Positions 46,870 through 56,521 are shown, counted from the first letter of the stretch. The stretch: DNA of 64,000 nucleotides from Bacteroidota bacterium (GCA_016718825.1 JADKCL010000008.1:186001-250000), one strand, 5' to 3'. A program made the numbers and translations. Notes: a model not told the origin generated them from the letters alone.

Positions 46870-47724
46870 ATGAATTCAAAGCCTATGAGAAATTGGAAAA
46901 TCCTGGTGCCGGCATTGTTGATTGCCTTTGGGGTGGTTTCCTGTAATAGCGATGCCGCTTCGTCAGGAAATGCCGCAGGGAATACGGAATCGAATGGAAA
47001 TTCGCAGGACAATTCGGGAGGCACAGCAATGGTCATGGAGGCTGGCGGATTGAAAATCACCGCATTGACAGGTTCGCCTGAATATCCGGGTGCAAAACTT
47101 GGGTTGATCAATCCACCTGCAGGCGCTGACCTCGTGGCAGGAAACAACCGATTCGAATTCAGCGTCGCCAATTTTGAACTTGGAGGATCGACTCCGGGAG
47201 CTGAAGACCAAGAAATCGCCAACAATCCGCAAGGACAATACGCGGCCTTGATCCTCAACAATGAGGCTGTGATTCAGATGAATGCCGCGTCATCGGATCA
47301 GAAACTCGAAGACGGACATTATATCATGCTTGCCTTTGCCAGCCGCAGTTATCACGAGAGTGTCAAGGCCGAAAGTGGCCACATCCTCCGGAAATTCAAC
47401 GTTGGGCAACCTGAAAACTACAAGGCGGTGGACCTCAAGGCGCCGCATCTATTCTACCATTGGCCGACGGGCAATGTGACAGGAGAAAAGGTGCTTTTGG
47501 ATTTTTACTTGGTCAATTGCACGCTCGGCACAGACAATTTCAAGGTGAAAGCCACCATCAACGGCACCGAATTTACCCTTACCAATTGGGCATCCTACAC
47601 GATCGAAGGCCTGCCGATGGGCGAAAACAAGATCAAATTGGAACTTCTTGACGCCACGGGCGCCACTGTTGCAAGCCCCTTCAACCCCGTCGAGCGGAGC
47701 TTCACGCTCGAAGCAGGCGCCTAG
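46870..47724 (+). CDS. Putative lipoprotein, 284 aa
   Basis: From ATG 46870 (a second ATG at 46885 fits too) a hydrophobic helix leads to the lipobox FGVVSC, then a low-complexity Ser/Gly/Asn linker to about residue 58. The remainder is beta-rich, two Ig-like halves: KITALTGSPEYPGAKLGLINPPAGADL and VLLDFYLVNCTLGTDNFKVKATINGTEFTL. No enzyme motif is seen. It probably is an outer-membrane-anchored binding or structural protein. It converges on kbl with a 53-bp gap that holds a small hairpin and a hexamer repeat. Confidence 0.65.
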   Translation: MNSKPMRNWKILVPALLIAFGVVSCNSDAASSGNAAGNTESNGNSQDNSGGTAMVMEAGGLKITALTGSPEYPGAKLGLINPPAGADLVAGNNRFEFSVANFELGGSTPGAEDQEIANNPQGQYAALILNNEAVIQMNAASSDQKLEDGHYIMLAFASRSYHESVKAESGHILRKFNVGQPENYKAVDLKAPHLFYHWPTGNVTGEKVLLDFYLVNCTLGTDNFKVKATINGTEFTLTNWASYTIEGLPMGENKIKLELLDATGATVASPFNPVERSFTLEAGA

Positions 47725-47731
47725 GATGGCC

Positions 47732-47750
47732 GGTAATGCACAGCATTACC
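47732..47750. terminator. Compact hairpin between convergent genes, possible terminator
   Basis: Perfect 8-bp stem GGTAATGC/GCATTACC with an ACA triloop, 8 bp after the lipoprotein stop and 28 bp before the kbl stop. It has no T-run on either side, so it may protect 3' ends rather than terminate by itself. Confidence 0.4.
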
Positions 47751-47756
47751 TCCTCG

Positions 47757-47785
47757 CTCTCACACTCACACTCCCACTCACACTG
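47757..47785. repeat. Hexamer repeat CACTCA
   Basis: Nearly five consecutive 6-bp units (CTCTCA, CACTCA, CACTCC, CACTCA, CACTG) lying across the kbl stop codon and the space after it. The complement (TGAGTG) recurs inside the linker of pdhC at about 59461-59486. Confidence 0.55.
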
Positions 47786-48980
47786 TCTTCAGTACCCCGA
47801 GCTCTTTTCCGACTTCGGTAAAAGCGGCAATGGCGCGGTCAAGATGCACTTGATCGTGTCCCGCAGACAATTGCACACGGATGCGCGCCTGACCTTTTGC
47901 GACCACAGGGTAGAAGAATCCGATGACGTAGATGCCTTTTTTGAGGAGTGCATCAGCGAATTGTTGGGCCAAAGGTGCTTCATAGAGCATGATGGGCACG
48001 ATGGGGTGCTCGCCGGGCTTGATGTCAAAACCAGCGGCCGTCATTTTTTCGCGGAAATATTTGGTGTTCCAAGCGAGTTTGTCACGCAGCTCGGTACTGT
48101 TGCTGAGCATGTCAAAGACGGCAATGCCTGCACCGACGATCGCCGGAGCGAGGGTATTGCTGAACAGGTAAGGACGGCTGCGCTGACGCAACAATTCGAT
48201 GATTTCCTTGCGGCCGGTGGTGAATCCGCCGAGAGCTCCTCCGAGGGCTTTGCCCAATGTGCCGGTGATGATGTCGACACGCCCGAGGACGTTGCGGTGT
48301 TCGATCGCGCCACGTCCAGTTTTCCCCAAAAATCCCGTCGAATGGCATTCGTCGACCATGACGAGCGCCTTGTATTTGTCGGCGAGGTCGCAGATTTTGT
48401 CCAGTTGGGCGATGGTGCCGTCCATGGAGAAGCTGCCGTCAGTGGCGATGAGCTTGTGGCGTGCACCTGCTGCATCTGCTGCTTGCAACTGCGCCTCCAA
48501 GTCGGCCATGTCGTTGTGCGTGTAGCGATAGCGCATTGCTTTGCAAAGGCGCACGCCGTCAATGATCGACGCATGGTTCAGCGCATCACTGATGATCGCA
48601 TCCTTTTCGTCGAGCAAGGGTTCAAATACTCCGCCATTGGCGTCAAAGCAGGCTGCATATAAGATGGTGTCTTCGGTATGCAGGAATTGCGCGATTTTTT
48701 CCTCCAGTTCCTTGTGGATGTCTTGCGTGCCGCAGATGAAACGCACCGAACTCATCCCGAATCCATGGCTGTCGATGGCCTTTTTTGCGGCTTCGATCAC
48801 TGCAGGGTGGCTGCTGAGTCCCAGGTAGTTGTTGGCGCAGAAATTCAGGACGGATTCTCCGGTCGAAACCGTAATCTCAGCGCCTTGTGGGCTCGTGATG
48901 ATGCGTTCCTTTTTGTAAAGACCCGCTGTGCGGATGTTTTCAAGTTCCTGCTGAAGCTGCGGCTGAAGGGTATCGAACAT
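47778..48980 (-). CDS. kbl: Glycine C-acetyltransferase (2-amino-3-ketobutyrate CoA ligase)
   Basis: 400 residues of the alpha-oxoamine synthase family. Key features are NFCANNYLGLSSHP near residue 50, the VMVDECHSTGFLG aspartate/histidine loop near 210, and the PLP-lysine in TGTLGKALGGALGG near 245. It joins glycine and acetyl-CoA reversibly in threonine catabolism. I distinguish it from serine palmitoyltransferase and KAPA synthase by strong similarity across the N-terminus (KKERIITSPQGAEITV). The usual partner, threonine dehydrogenase (tdh), is not in the window. Confidence 0.95.
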   Translation of the reverse strand: MFDTLQPQLQQELENIRTAGLYKKERIITSPQGAEITVSTGESVLNFCANNYLGLSSHPAVIEAAKKAIDSHGFGMSSVRFICGTQDIHKELEEKIAQFLHTEDTILYAACFDANGGVFEPLLDEKDAIISDALNHASIIDGVRLCKAMRYRYTHNDMADLEAQLQAADAAGARHKLIATDGSFSMDGTIAQLDKICDLADKYKALVMVDECHSTGFLGKTGRGAIEHRNVLGRVDIITGTLGKALGGALGGFTTGRKEIIELLRQRSRPYLFSNTLAPAIVGAGIAVFDMLSNSTELRDKLAWNTKYFREKMTAAGFDIKPGEHPIVPIMLYEAPLAQQFADALLKKGIYVIGFFYPVVAKGQARIRVQLSAGHDQVHLDRAIAAFTEVGKELGVLKTV

Positions 48981-49119
48981 GTTTTTTGTGATTTAGAACG
49001 GGGGCGAAATTACAGAGGAATTTGCGAAGGAGGAAATGCGATTCGTAGATGAAAGGAAGCCGAAAAGCTATACGGCCTCAACGCTTGCTTCAAAAACGGC
49101 GCAAATGCATCAAAAAGAA

Positions 49120-49143
49120 AAGGCGACCTTTTCAGATCGCCTT
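49120..49143 (-). terminator. Probable rho-independent terminator
   Basis: Stem AAGGCGA/TCGCCTT with a 10-nt loop. On the minus strand it is followed by TTCTTTTTG. It lies 27 bp after the stop of the secreted protein gene ending at 49170. Confidence 0.75.
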
Positions 49144-49169
49144 CCCCTTTATATTCTTGAACCTTGCAT

Positions 49170-49922
49170 TCAGCGAATCACCACGCATGGCTCGCCGCGG
49201 TTAGGCAGCAAGATCGGCATGGAGAGGTCCATCACGTTGGCGGCACCGCTTTGGTAGTCGCTTGTGTACTTGATCTCGAGCACTTGAGGTGTCAAGTGGC
49301 TGTCATTGTCATAGATGGCAGCTTTCACCATCGTCAGCGCCTGCAAAGTTGCAGCAATGCTCGTAGGAGAAATTTCAGCATTCACAGGGAAGGCAGCTGT
49401 GACCTCTTCGGCCTCGATGCCCATGACGGAGCATGTGATGTGGCCTTTGAGTGCACCTTTTGCACCGGACGAAGCTCCGAGTACATACAAATCGGTCACT
49501 GTGATGCCTTTCTTGGCTGTTTGCATCACAGCTTCGATACGCATGCCGATACCCACACGTGCAATCCCGATGATTTCGCCAGTTTCGCTGTCTTTTTTGA
49601 CAGGAAGCGTGGTGTACTTGATGTAGTCGGTTTTGACCACGTAAGTTGTTTTTGCCAAGGAAAGTTCAATCGCTGAATAGCTGATTTCATCCTTGGCGGT
49701 GATCATGATGATGTTCTTGTGCGAAAGTTCGTTGGGAAGCAAGTTGATGACCTGCTCGTTGTTGGCTTCATCGCTGAAAATTTCAGAGAATAGACGTCCG
49801 TCAAATACTTTGTAGTCCAGCGGAGCCGGTCCCACGCAGATGAAGTCATTGTAGGATTGCTGTGCGTAGAGGCTCATATTGGCCAATAGCACCACCAAAA
49901 GCAGGCTTTTAATCACTTTCAT
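49170..49922 (-). CDS. Hypothetical secreted protein, 250 aa
   Basis: From ATG 49922 there is a signal peptide (MKVIKSLLLVVLLANMSLYA, then QQ). The mature protein is a mixed alpha/beta fold with no family I recognise. A Gly/Ala stretch (VGIGMRIEAVMQTAKKGITV, GASSGAKGALKGHITCSVMGI) suggests a beta-barrel or a lipid-binding sheet, and the protein has no lipobox. A terminator follows the gene. Confidence 0.6.
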   Translation of the reverse strand: MKVIKSLLLVVLLANMSLYAQQSYNDFICVGPAPLDYKVFDGRLFSEIFSDEANNEQVINLLPNELSHKNIIMITAKDEISYSAIELSLAKTTYVVKTDYIKYTTLPVKKDSETGEIIGIARVGIGMRIEAVMQTAKKGITVTDLYVLGASSGAKGALKGHITCSVMGIEAEEVTAAFPVNAEISPTSIAATLQALTMVKAAIYDNDSHLTPQVLEIKYTSDYQSGAANVMDLSMPILLPNRGEPCVVIR

Positions 49923-50100
49923 AGTTGAATTATAATTCCTTGTAGGATGATAAATGTGCAAATCAATTCCGTAAAAGATCGGGCTGAATTTAGGGAAAAT
50001 TCAATTACAATCGCAAAGTTTGGATGTTTTTCGGTCGTGGAATTCTCCTGAATGCCCTAAAAAGCAATCGTCTTGACCGCATTTGGTTTTGCCCGCCCTG

Positions 50101-50427
50101 TTATCGGCAGACCATGAAGGTCTGACCAGCATCGCCGGCAGCCACAAACATGAAGGCATCGCCATCGACGCAAATTTCCGTGCCTACAGCAACCGAAATC
50201 TTGACCTTGTCTCCCTTGGCAACGACACCATTGGTCGTTGTGCCACCTGACTTCATCGTGTATTTGACGTCACGCGTGCATTTGTTTTGCAAGGTGACTT
50301 CCACGTTTGCTTCCATCCTTGCGGCTGAATGTCCGCCTTTGAAAGTTGTGCTTGGGGTGGAACCCATCGCAAAGGTCAGTGATGCTGACAGCAAAACCGA
50401 AGCGCAAACAAGTGTGAAATTTTTCAT
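50101..50427 (-). CDS. Small secreted protein, 108 aa
   Basis: A signal peptide (MKNFTLVCASVLLSASLTFA) is followed by an 87-residue mature part with four Cys positions (KCTRD, EICVD, FMVCR end), probably a disulfide-stabilised beta fold: VEVTLQNKCTRDVKYTMKSGG then VAKGDKVKISVAVGTEICVDG. The pattern resembles small periplasmic or extracellular Ig-like domains. No name is assigned. It lies alone. Confidence 0.6.
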   Translation of the reverse strand: MKNFTLVCASVLLSASLTFAMGSTPSTTFKGGHSAARMEANVEVTLQNKCTRDVKYTMKSGGTTTNGVVAKGDKVKISVAVGTEICVDGDAFMFVAAGDAGQTFMVCR

Positions 50428-50597
50428 AACAAATACCTTTTGGATATCAGAACGATCCTAAAGGTTAAAGATACAAAAACCAAGCCAGATTGGTGGGAAT
50501 GAATTTCTTATCAGCTGACCAATCTGATCGCTTTGTCATTCCTTTGGGGCGGAAAATGTCCCGATTGGCGTCTTTGCGTGCATTTCCCCACAACAGC

Positions 50598-52022
50598 TTA
50601 GCCCGTTTTGAGTACCAATTGGATCCATTGGTCGATTTCCGTGACGATTTTGTAGTTGAAGCGCTTGTTGTAATAATCGCGGTACTCGGGCTTGTTGCGC
50701 AATTCAAGACCCTTGGCCATGGAGCCGACCTCGATCATGCCATGGTCAGTTCCGGGGATCATCACAAATTTTCCCTTTCCAGGATGGTAATGATTGACGA
50801 TTCGGGCGATTTCTTCCATCGAAAAGGCGTCAAAGACTTCAAAATCGGCTTCGCCAAACATGCTCAAGACATGTGCATCCGTTTTTGCCCAAGCATCGGT
50901 AAGCGTATGCCGCGAGATTTCCTGCCAATATTCCGCCCGTCGGAAAAGGATGTTGCCGGCAGCATCCAAGGCAAAGTCGCGCTCCAACAAGGCCTTCCAT
51001 TGCGGATTCTGGATGATTTCGTTGAGGGGCTTGTACAAAACGTAGTGCTCATAAAATAGACGGATATAGGCTTGCATGTCCCCTTCGAAGGCAATGTAAT
51101 CCTCCTCCGAACGCGGCTCCTGAAACCGCAGCATCATCAGGATGTATTCGTACCAAGTCTGAAAAACAGTTCCGTAAACCGCGATTCCCTTGGGGTGGTA
51201 ATTGCCTTTTGTCGCCAAAAGTGGAGCCTGCACCCCTCCCATGGAATGACCGACAAGGAAAATGCGGTTTTCTGCGGCCCAGGGGTAGGAAAGAAGCTTC
51301 TTGTAACCCGCTTCGAATGCACTCAATTCCTTCTCAAATCCCGTCACTTCGCAGTTGCAAGGGCTTGGACCATCGCCCATTCCAGGTTTTTCCACGCGGT
51401 AAATGATGTTTCCCAAGGTTGCAAGGCTGTCAAACAACTTGCGATAGGGGCCGTTGGGGTTCATGTTGTCGATGGAAAAACAATTGTAGCCGGGAATGAA
51501 ATAGATAATCGGATGCGGCCCCGCGGACTTTGGCGTCATCGTAATCGTACGCAACCATCCGTCCTCAAAAGCCGCTTCATCGTAGAGAATGTCATATTTT
51601 GCATTGCTTTGCTCCCGCGCAGCTCCCTTGATTTGTCCCTTCAGCTCCAATTCCTTCGATTTTTTGCCTGCGCTACGCCAAACTTTGATCGAAACCGGAT
51701 CCCCTTCAAATTTTTGCATCAAAAGTTGGCGCAGACCGTCCCAATCGGGGACGGCCTTGCCATCGAATTGCATGAGTACATCATTGGGAAGTGCGCCAAT
51801 CGCTTCCATGGTGCCGCCCGGAACGACGGCTGCGACCAACACACCTTGTTTTTGGCCGGAGGCAATCGCAAGCGAATCTGGAATCGGCGCGGGCTGCATG
51901 CCCATGAAACATTTTCGGCGCAGGTGGACCGGTTGCTGCGCAAAAAGGTTACTCCAACCCACAAACAAAACGGTGGTCAGAATAATCCAAGCAAAAAAAT
52001 GCGGTGGTCGAATTCCTTTCAT
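50598..52022 (-). CDS. Secreted PDZ domain-alpha/beta hydrolase fusion
   Basis: 474 residues with a signal peptide (residues 1-29). Residues about 55-125 are PDZ-like (GVLVAAVVPGGTMEAIGALPNDVLMQFDG and a VxVWRSAGK strand). The rest is an alpha/beta hydrolase: YFIPGYNCFS oxyanion region, the nucleophile elbow LVGHSMGGVQAP, an acidic residue in SMFGEADFEV, and His in MIPGTDHGM, so all three catalytic residues are in place. It is likely a periplasmic peptidase or esterase. PDZ in front of a hydrolase could recognise substrate C-termini. Confidence 0.85.
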   Translation of the reverse strand: MKGIRPPHFFAWIILTTVLFVGWSNLFAQQPVHLRRKCFMGMQPAPIPDSLAIASGQKQGVLVAAVVPGGTMEAIGALPNDVLMQFDGKAVPDWDGLRQLLMQKFEGDPVSIKVWRSAGKKSKELELKGQIKGAAREQSNAKYDILYDEAAFEDGWLRTITMTPKSAGPHPIIYFIPGYNCFSIDNMNPNGPYRKLFDSLATLGNIIYRVEKPGMGDGPSPCNCEVTGFEKELSAFEAGYKKLLSYPWAAENRIFLVGHSMGGVQAPLLATKGNYHPKGIAVYGTVFQTWYEYILMMLRFQEPRSEEDYIAFEGDMQAYIRLFYEHYVLYKPLNEIIQNPQWKALLERDFALDAAGNILFRRAEYWQEISRHTLTDAWAKTDAHVLSMFGEADFEVFDAFSMEEIARIVNHYHPGKGKFVMIPGTDHGMIEVGSMAKGLELRNKPEYRDYYNKRFNYKIVTEIDQWIQLVLKTG

Positions 52023-52364
52023 TTCCTAAAATTCGGCGTTTCAATCTGCCAAAAGGGGGAAAATCTTGGGAAAAGTGAAAAGTGAAAAGCAAAAAGTGAA
52101 ATGAAGGTTGACGATGGGGGGCGACACGACGAGATTCGATGGGGGGATTCGCGTGGTCATAGGCTTCGAATGCATTTTGGGGTAATCTTTATTTCCAGGA
52201 TGGTTTTCCTGCAAGGGAATCCCAATTGCGCTTCCGATGTTGGGACTGTGCTAAATTCACGTCAGCGATACGTTTCAGTGTTCATTAGTCATGCTGAATT
52301 CATTACGGTCAAAGTTCATTTGTCCGTTCCTTTGTAGCGGAGAAGAATCACCTCGCGTTTGGCA
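52023..52364. other. Intergenic region between divergent genes
   Basis: 342 bp with no credible gene. It contains the heptameric repeat at 52070-52104. A 78-codon plus-strand frame inside it has no family signal or ribosome-binding site and was not called. Confidence 0.5.
52070..52104. repeat. Heptameric A/G-rich repeat, copy B
   Basis: Five consecutive 7-bp units: GAAAAGT, GAAAAGT, GAAAAGC, AAAAAGT and GAAATGA, then GTTG-like sequence. It lies 48 bp upstream of the hydrolase start codon on the minus strand. Confidence 0.7.
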
Positions 52365-54098
52365 ATGGATCCCCGGCTCAGGGCAAAATCGGATTTGTAT
52401 GTATTTGGCGGCTATGTGCTCCTGGGACTAGTCGCCTTGGTCAATCCGTTGACACTGTCATGGTACCAAAATTGGGGATATTTACCACCAGTCCCCGCAC
52501 ATCACTTGTATGCCAACGACATACAATACCTGTTGCCAGCCTTGCTTGACATTTTGGCCTTGGTCAACGGTGGCATCATGGTTTTTGGGCAGCGTAGGTT
52601 GAGGTATTACCTGAACGACAGTTTTCCCTTCAACCTCTTTTTGTTCTCCATCTTGTTGGCGATCATGTTTTCATTGAACGTGATTCACCCCGGCAAGTAC
52701 AATCTCCTTCGAATCGGCTTTTTGGTTTTGCTGGCCTTCTTCCTGACAAATACCTTGTACCAAGCCGTCGTAAAAAAGCGGGATACCGACGAAATTCATC
52801 CGTTTTACAGGAACTTGGCGGTGGCCATCTATGGGGTCTGCCTGGTTTTGTTGCTCTTTGAAGGTGTGTTCATGTTTCACAAATCCACCCACCGTTTCAA
52901 TGGAACGTTGGGTTCGCGGGCATGGTTTCTGAAAAACTGGCAATTGAATACCGAGGGTTACCGGGACTCCGAATACGATTCTACAGCATTGGCAGGAAAG
53001 CGCAAGGTGCTGGTGATCGGTGACTCTTTTGTTGCAGGGCATGGCGTCAAAGATCCGAAGGATCGCTTTTCCAATCTATTGGGATCCAAGCTTCCCGCCG
53101 AATTTTACCACGTCTTCAATCTGGGTGTGGGTGGCTCCGATACGCGCGACGAAAACAAGCGCTTGCGCGCATTCCCCTACAAACCCGACTTGCTTGTCTT
53201 TTCTTGGTATCCCAACGACATTGAGCTCGACGGCGAATTGGCGGGATTGATCCTGCAACATGCGCGCAGCTACCACGACATCTGGGGACCGACGCGGTAT
53301 TTCGTCCGGAGGTCATTTCTTTGGAATTATATTTATTGGCGATTCCCGCATCCCGACGAACTGAGCGACTATTTTGGCTATATCAAGCAGTGTTTTGCCT
53401 ACTTGAAGGTGCGCACGATGCACCTCCGCGAAATCGACAAACTGATCGCCTACGGGGATTCCTTGCAGGTGCCGATGGCGGCGGTCGTTTTTCCTTTTTT
53501 GGAGAATGCCGAAGGAAGCGCTTTTGCCACGGACATCATCGAGCAACGGTTTCGCAAACACGGCGTACCAGTTGTGGGCGTCAGGCAAATGATCTTGGGA
53601 AAGCCGGCCATCGACTACATTGTCAATCAAAACGATCCGCATCCGAATGAAAAGTTGCACGCAATGGTCGCCGATTCATTGTTCCAGATTTTCTCCCGCC
53701 AAGGCGTGATCGTCAACGAACCGCTGAGCGCAACCCGCCCCGATCCTACTCCAGCGCCCACGTCTGTCGAAATTGAAAAGCCCGAAAAGCTACCCGCCCC
53801 GGTGAAGCCTGAAAAGAAAGCGGATTCGGTCACGAAAAAAGCGCCCGCAAAGAAACAGCCTGCGAAAAAGCCATCGCAAACCATGAAGCCCAAGAAACAA
53901 ATTCCGGAAAAAGAAAAGCCGATCACCGAACCTACGGTAAAGGAAACCCCGGTCAAGGAATCGACGCCTTCCACAGAACCCGCCCAAAAGCCGGTCGAGC
54001 AGCCGACTTCTGTGAAACCCAAGCCGAAGTCGACCTCAAAGCCCAAGCCGAAGGTGGATCCCAATTGGCAGGGATCGCATCCTTTGAAGGAAAATTAA
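52365..54098 (+). CDS. Membrane-anchored SGNH/GDSL hydrolase with Lys/Pro-rich tail
   Basis: 577 residues from ATG 52365 (an in-frame TTG lies 6 bp before). The first 175 residues hold five hydrophobic helices. The SGNH domain spans about 215-440: VIGDSFVAGHG (block I Ser), LGVGGSDT (Gly block II), SWYPND (Asn block III), and DPHPNE near 430 (Asp and His, block V). The last 115 residues are Lys, Pro, Glu and Thr-rich (KPEKLPAPVKPEKK pattern) with no fold. The family removes or adds O-acyl groups on polysaccharides or lipids. The tail probably lies in the periplasm and could bind cell wall. Confidence 0.82.
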   Translation: MDPRLRAKSDLYVFGGYVLLGLVALVNPLTLSWYQNWGYLPPVPAHHLYANDIQYLLPALLDILALVNGGIMVFGQRRLRYYLNDSFPFNLFLFSILLAIMFSLNVIHPGKYNLLRIGFLVLLAFFLTNTLYQAVVKKRDTDEIHPFYRNLAVAIYGVCLVLLLFEGVFMFHKSTHRFNGTLGSRAWFLKNWQLNTEGYRDSEYDSTALAGKRKVLVIGDSFVAGHGVKDPKDRFSNLLGSKLPAEFYHVFNLGVGGSDTRDENKRLRAFPYKPDLLVFSWYPNDIELDGELAGLILQHARSYHDIWGPTRYFVRRSFLWNYIYWRFPHPDELSDYFGYIKQCFAYLKVRTMHLREIDKLIAYGDSLQVPMAAVVFPFLENAEGSAFATDIIEQRFRKHGVPVVGVRQMILGKPAIDYIVNQNDPHPNEKLHAMVADSLFQIFSRQGVIVNEPLSATRPDPTPAPTSVEIEKPEKLPAPVKPEKKADSVTKKAPAKKQPAKKPSQTMKPKKQIPEKEKPITEPTVKETPVKESTPSTEPAQKPVEQPTSVKPKPKSTSKPKPKVDPNWQGSHPLKEN

Positions 54099-54105
54099 AC
54101 CATTT

Positions 54106-55656
54106 TCAGGCCTTTTCCACCAGGATTTCGCGGTCAATCGCGCCTGCAAGCAATTCCACCTCCGCTTGCGCGTTGTCGATTTCGTGGCTGATGTCTTCGC
54201 TCGAAACCAGCATAATCCGCACGATTCTTGCCTCGATCACAACTTTGATGCTCTCCACCGAGTTGCGGTGTCCGCGGTCCAATTGATCGGCGATGCGCAA
54301 AATCCCAGCCAAAACCCTGACAAGCAGACGTTGTCGTTGCTCCAAGACCTTGAAATGGAAATGGTCGCGGGTCGGCAGGCTCTTGCGGTGATAACGCACG
54401 ATATTTCCCAAAATGATGATCTCATCATGGGAAAAACCGGAAATATTGCTGTTCATCACCAGGTATTGGCCGTGTTTGTGATGGCCTGAGCGGTTCACAA
54501 ATTGCCCGATGTCGTGCAGCATCGCAGCGTAGCGCAACAATTCGCGCTCCAAAGTTCCAAACGGATGCAGCGGTTTGAGCTGATCATAGATGCTCTGTGC
54601 CAATTCGCTGACTTTGAGCACGTGGGTCTTTTTGTAATCGTATTTTTCGCAGAGGTTGCGGATGGCTTTGGCGCGCAAGTTCCGCGTTGCATTGCCCATA
54701 AGCCGGTGCACACGCTCCTTCTGATCCTCGATATAGCGGTACAGAATGCCTTCCTTGAGCGCGTAGGTGGAAACCATCATTTCCTTGCAGCCGATTTCTT
54801 CGAGCAAAACCTCAATCAAAAGGCTGCCCATGTTGATCATTTCAGCCCGCAAGGGATCCATACCCGGAATGGCTTCACGCTCCAATTGCGTCGAATGAAT
54901 CAGCAATTTGTTCAGCTCCCTGAAATCCTTGCCTGAGTAGCGGTAGCTGTTCAGGTTTTCCGAACTGAGGAAGTCTTTTTTGCGTTGCGCGATCATCGCG
55001 CTGATGGTTTCATACGTTCCCGAGGCGCCGACCACGAGTTTGATGTCAAACTCTTTGAGCTCGGTGAGCAAACCGGCCATCGTTTGATAAAGGTACTCGC
55101 GGATGGCGCGAATCTCGGCGGGTTTCATCGGATCGGAAGGCTGAAACCTGCCAAGCAGGCGCGCCGCGCCGATGTCTAAACTGCGCAGCAACAACGGCTT
55201 GCTGTCTCTGGCAACGATAAATTCGACGCTGCCACCGCCGATGTCCAGCACAAGCACGTCCTGATCGGGGGGCATCTGAACGCCGTTGCGTACGCCTTCA
55301 AAAATCAGTGAGGCTTCTTCATTGCCGTTGATCACCTTCACGTCCATGCCCGTCTCGGATTTGACAGCGGCAACGAAGCTCTTGCCATTGCTCGCCGAGC
55401 GAATGGCAGACGTGGCAATGGCACGTACTTCGGTAATTTGGCGCAGTGAAATGATCTGTTGCAACCTTCTAATCGCTTGCAAGCCCCTTTCATAGGCTGC
55501 ATCCGAGATGCGTCCAGAATCTAGACCGTGCTCGCCCAGTTCGACGGGTTCCTTGAATTTTTCCAGGACTTTGAATTCCTCACGCTCGTCGATCTCCGCA
55601 ATCAAGAGGTGAAATGTGTTTGTTCCCAGATCAATAATGGCCAATGATTCCGACAT
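54106..55656 (-). CDS. Ppx/GppA exopolyphosphatase family protein
   Basis: 516 residues. The ASKHA ATPase core shows AIIDLGTNTFHLLIAEI at the start and VLDIGGGSVEFIV near residue 145. The C-terminal part is an HD-like helical domain (HDIGQFVNRSGHHKHGQY near residue 395). Length and layout match E. coli Ppx (513) and GppA (494), which release phosphate from polyphosphate or pppGpp; the actual choice is not decided by sequence. It converges on the SGNH gene with a 7-bp gap. Confidence 0.93.
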   Translation of the reverse strand: MSESLAIIDLGTNTFHLLIAEIDEREEFKVLEKFKEPVELGEHGLDSGRISDAAYERGLQAIRRLQQIISLRQITEVRAIATSAIRSASNGKSFVAAVKSETGMDVKVINGNEEASLIFEGVRNGVQMPPDQDVLVLDIGGGSVEFIVARDSKPLLLRSLDIGAARLLGRFQPSDPMKPAEIRAIREYLYQTMAGLLTELKEFDIKLVVGASGTYETISAMIAQRKKDFLSSENLNSYRYSGKDFRELNKLLIHSTQLEREAIPGMDPLRAEMINMGSLLIEVLLEEIGCKEMMVSTYALKEGILYRYIEDQKERVHRLMGNATRNLRAKAIRNLCEKYDYKKTHVLKVSELAQSIYDQLKPLHPFGTLERELLRYAAMLHDIGQFVNRSGHHKHGQYLVMNSNISGFSHDEIIILGNIVRYHRKSLPTRDHFHFKVLEQRQRLLVRVLAGILRIADQLDRGHRNSVESIKVVIEARIVRIMLVSSEDISHEIDNAQAEVELLAGAIDREILVEKA

Positions 55657-55777
55657 ATCTCCGCACAGCTTTACGCTTGCTAGTTACTGCCTTTCGGGTT
55701 GCCTGAGAACCGCATTTTTCCACAAATCTTCGCCGGTCGTCGCAAAATTGACTACGGTAAAACCACCTTGCAATGGT

Positions 55778-56521
55778 TCACATCAGCTTGGCGATTTGAT
55801 TGCGGAGTTTGCCTCCCTTTTTTGCCGTGGCATTGCGTGTCGATTGGCAGGCACGCTGCACCAAGACCATTGCTTCTGGCAAATCCTTCACTTCATTGGG
55901 AAAACTACCCAGCATTTCCACGACTTTTCCAATCGCAATTTCCCTGCATTCGGTGCTGTCAAAGTCATCTTCCGGCACAGCAAGCAACTCGGAAAGGATC
56001 AGGCTTTTTAGCGCGGGCTTCTCCTTCGCGATTTGTCCGAGCGCCTCAATGGCGTGGGCGGTCGTGATCAAATGGCCGCTATGCAGGAAGGAAAGCAATC
56101 TTGGAAGCTCCGATTCGACCTTGCCAAATCGATCGACCCGTGCGAGACGCCCCATCAGATCGATGGCTGTCCACTGCAAAATCTGGTTTTCGCCTTCCAA
56201 CATTTGATGCCATCGTGAAAAATGCGGATACAGGAACTCTGGCGATCGCAGTGCAATCTGCAAAAGTTGCTTAGCAAAGCCGTATTTCACCTTCGGGCTT
56301 AAGGCATCAAGCTTTCCCAAATCAAAGTCGGTGGAATTTTCGGCGGAATTGGGTGGCGTTGGAATCGTCAAATTCCTGCGGTGAAGTTCGGCAATCAGCT
56401 TTGCGGGAATCTCGCGACAGCCACATACCCCCGCATGCTCTAAATGCCAATGAATGCGCTGTTCCAGCGTTGGGTTTTCGGGCATCGGGTGGCTGCGATG
56501 CCATGTGACGTTGAGTTTCAT
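55778..56521 (-). CDS. Hypothetical HEAT-like helical protein, 247 aa
   Basis: From ATG 56521, in place of an in-frame Met 21 bp upstream. The protein is mostly alpha-helical. Around residues 120-220 there are HEAT-like helix pairs (NQILQWTAIDLMGRLARVD, HLITTAHAIEALGQIAKEKPAL). The N-terminal 60 residues carry a CxC pair (HAGVCGCREIP) of possible metal-binding role. I recognise no family. It lies upstream of ppx on the same strand. Confidence 0.6.
   Translation of the reverse strand: MKLNVTWHRSHPMPENPTLEQRIHWHLEHAGVCGCREIPAKLIAELHRRNLTIPTPPNSAENSTDFDLGKLDALSPKVKYGFAKQLLQIALRSPEFLYPHFSRWHQMLEGENQILQWTAIDLMGRLARVDRFGKVESELPRLLSFLHSGHLITTAHAIEALGQIAKEKPALKSLILSELLAVPEDDFDSTECREIAIGKVVEMLGSFPNEVKDLPEAMVLVQRACQSTRNATAKKGGKLRNQIAKLM

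Noticed and set aside
47757..47785. Hexamer array considered as a CRISPR-like or regulatory array
   Set aside because: Units are only six bases long without spacers, so it is a simple repeat.
52101..52337. 78-codon plus-strand frame in the intergenic region
   Set aside because: No family similarity, odd composition, and it begins within the heptad repeat.
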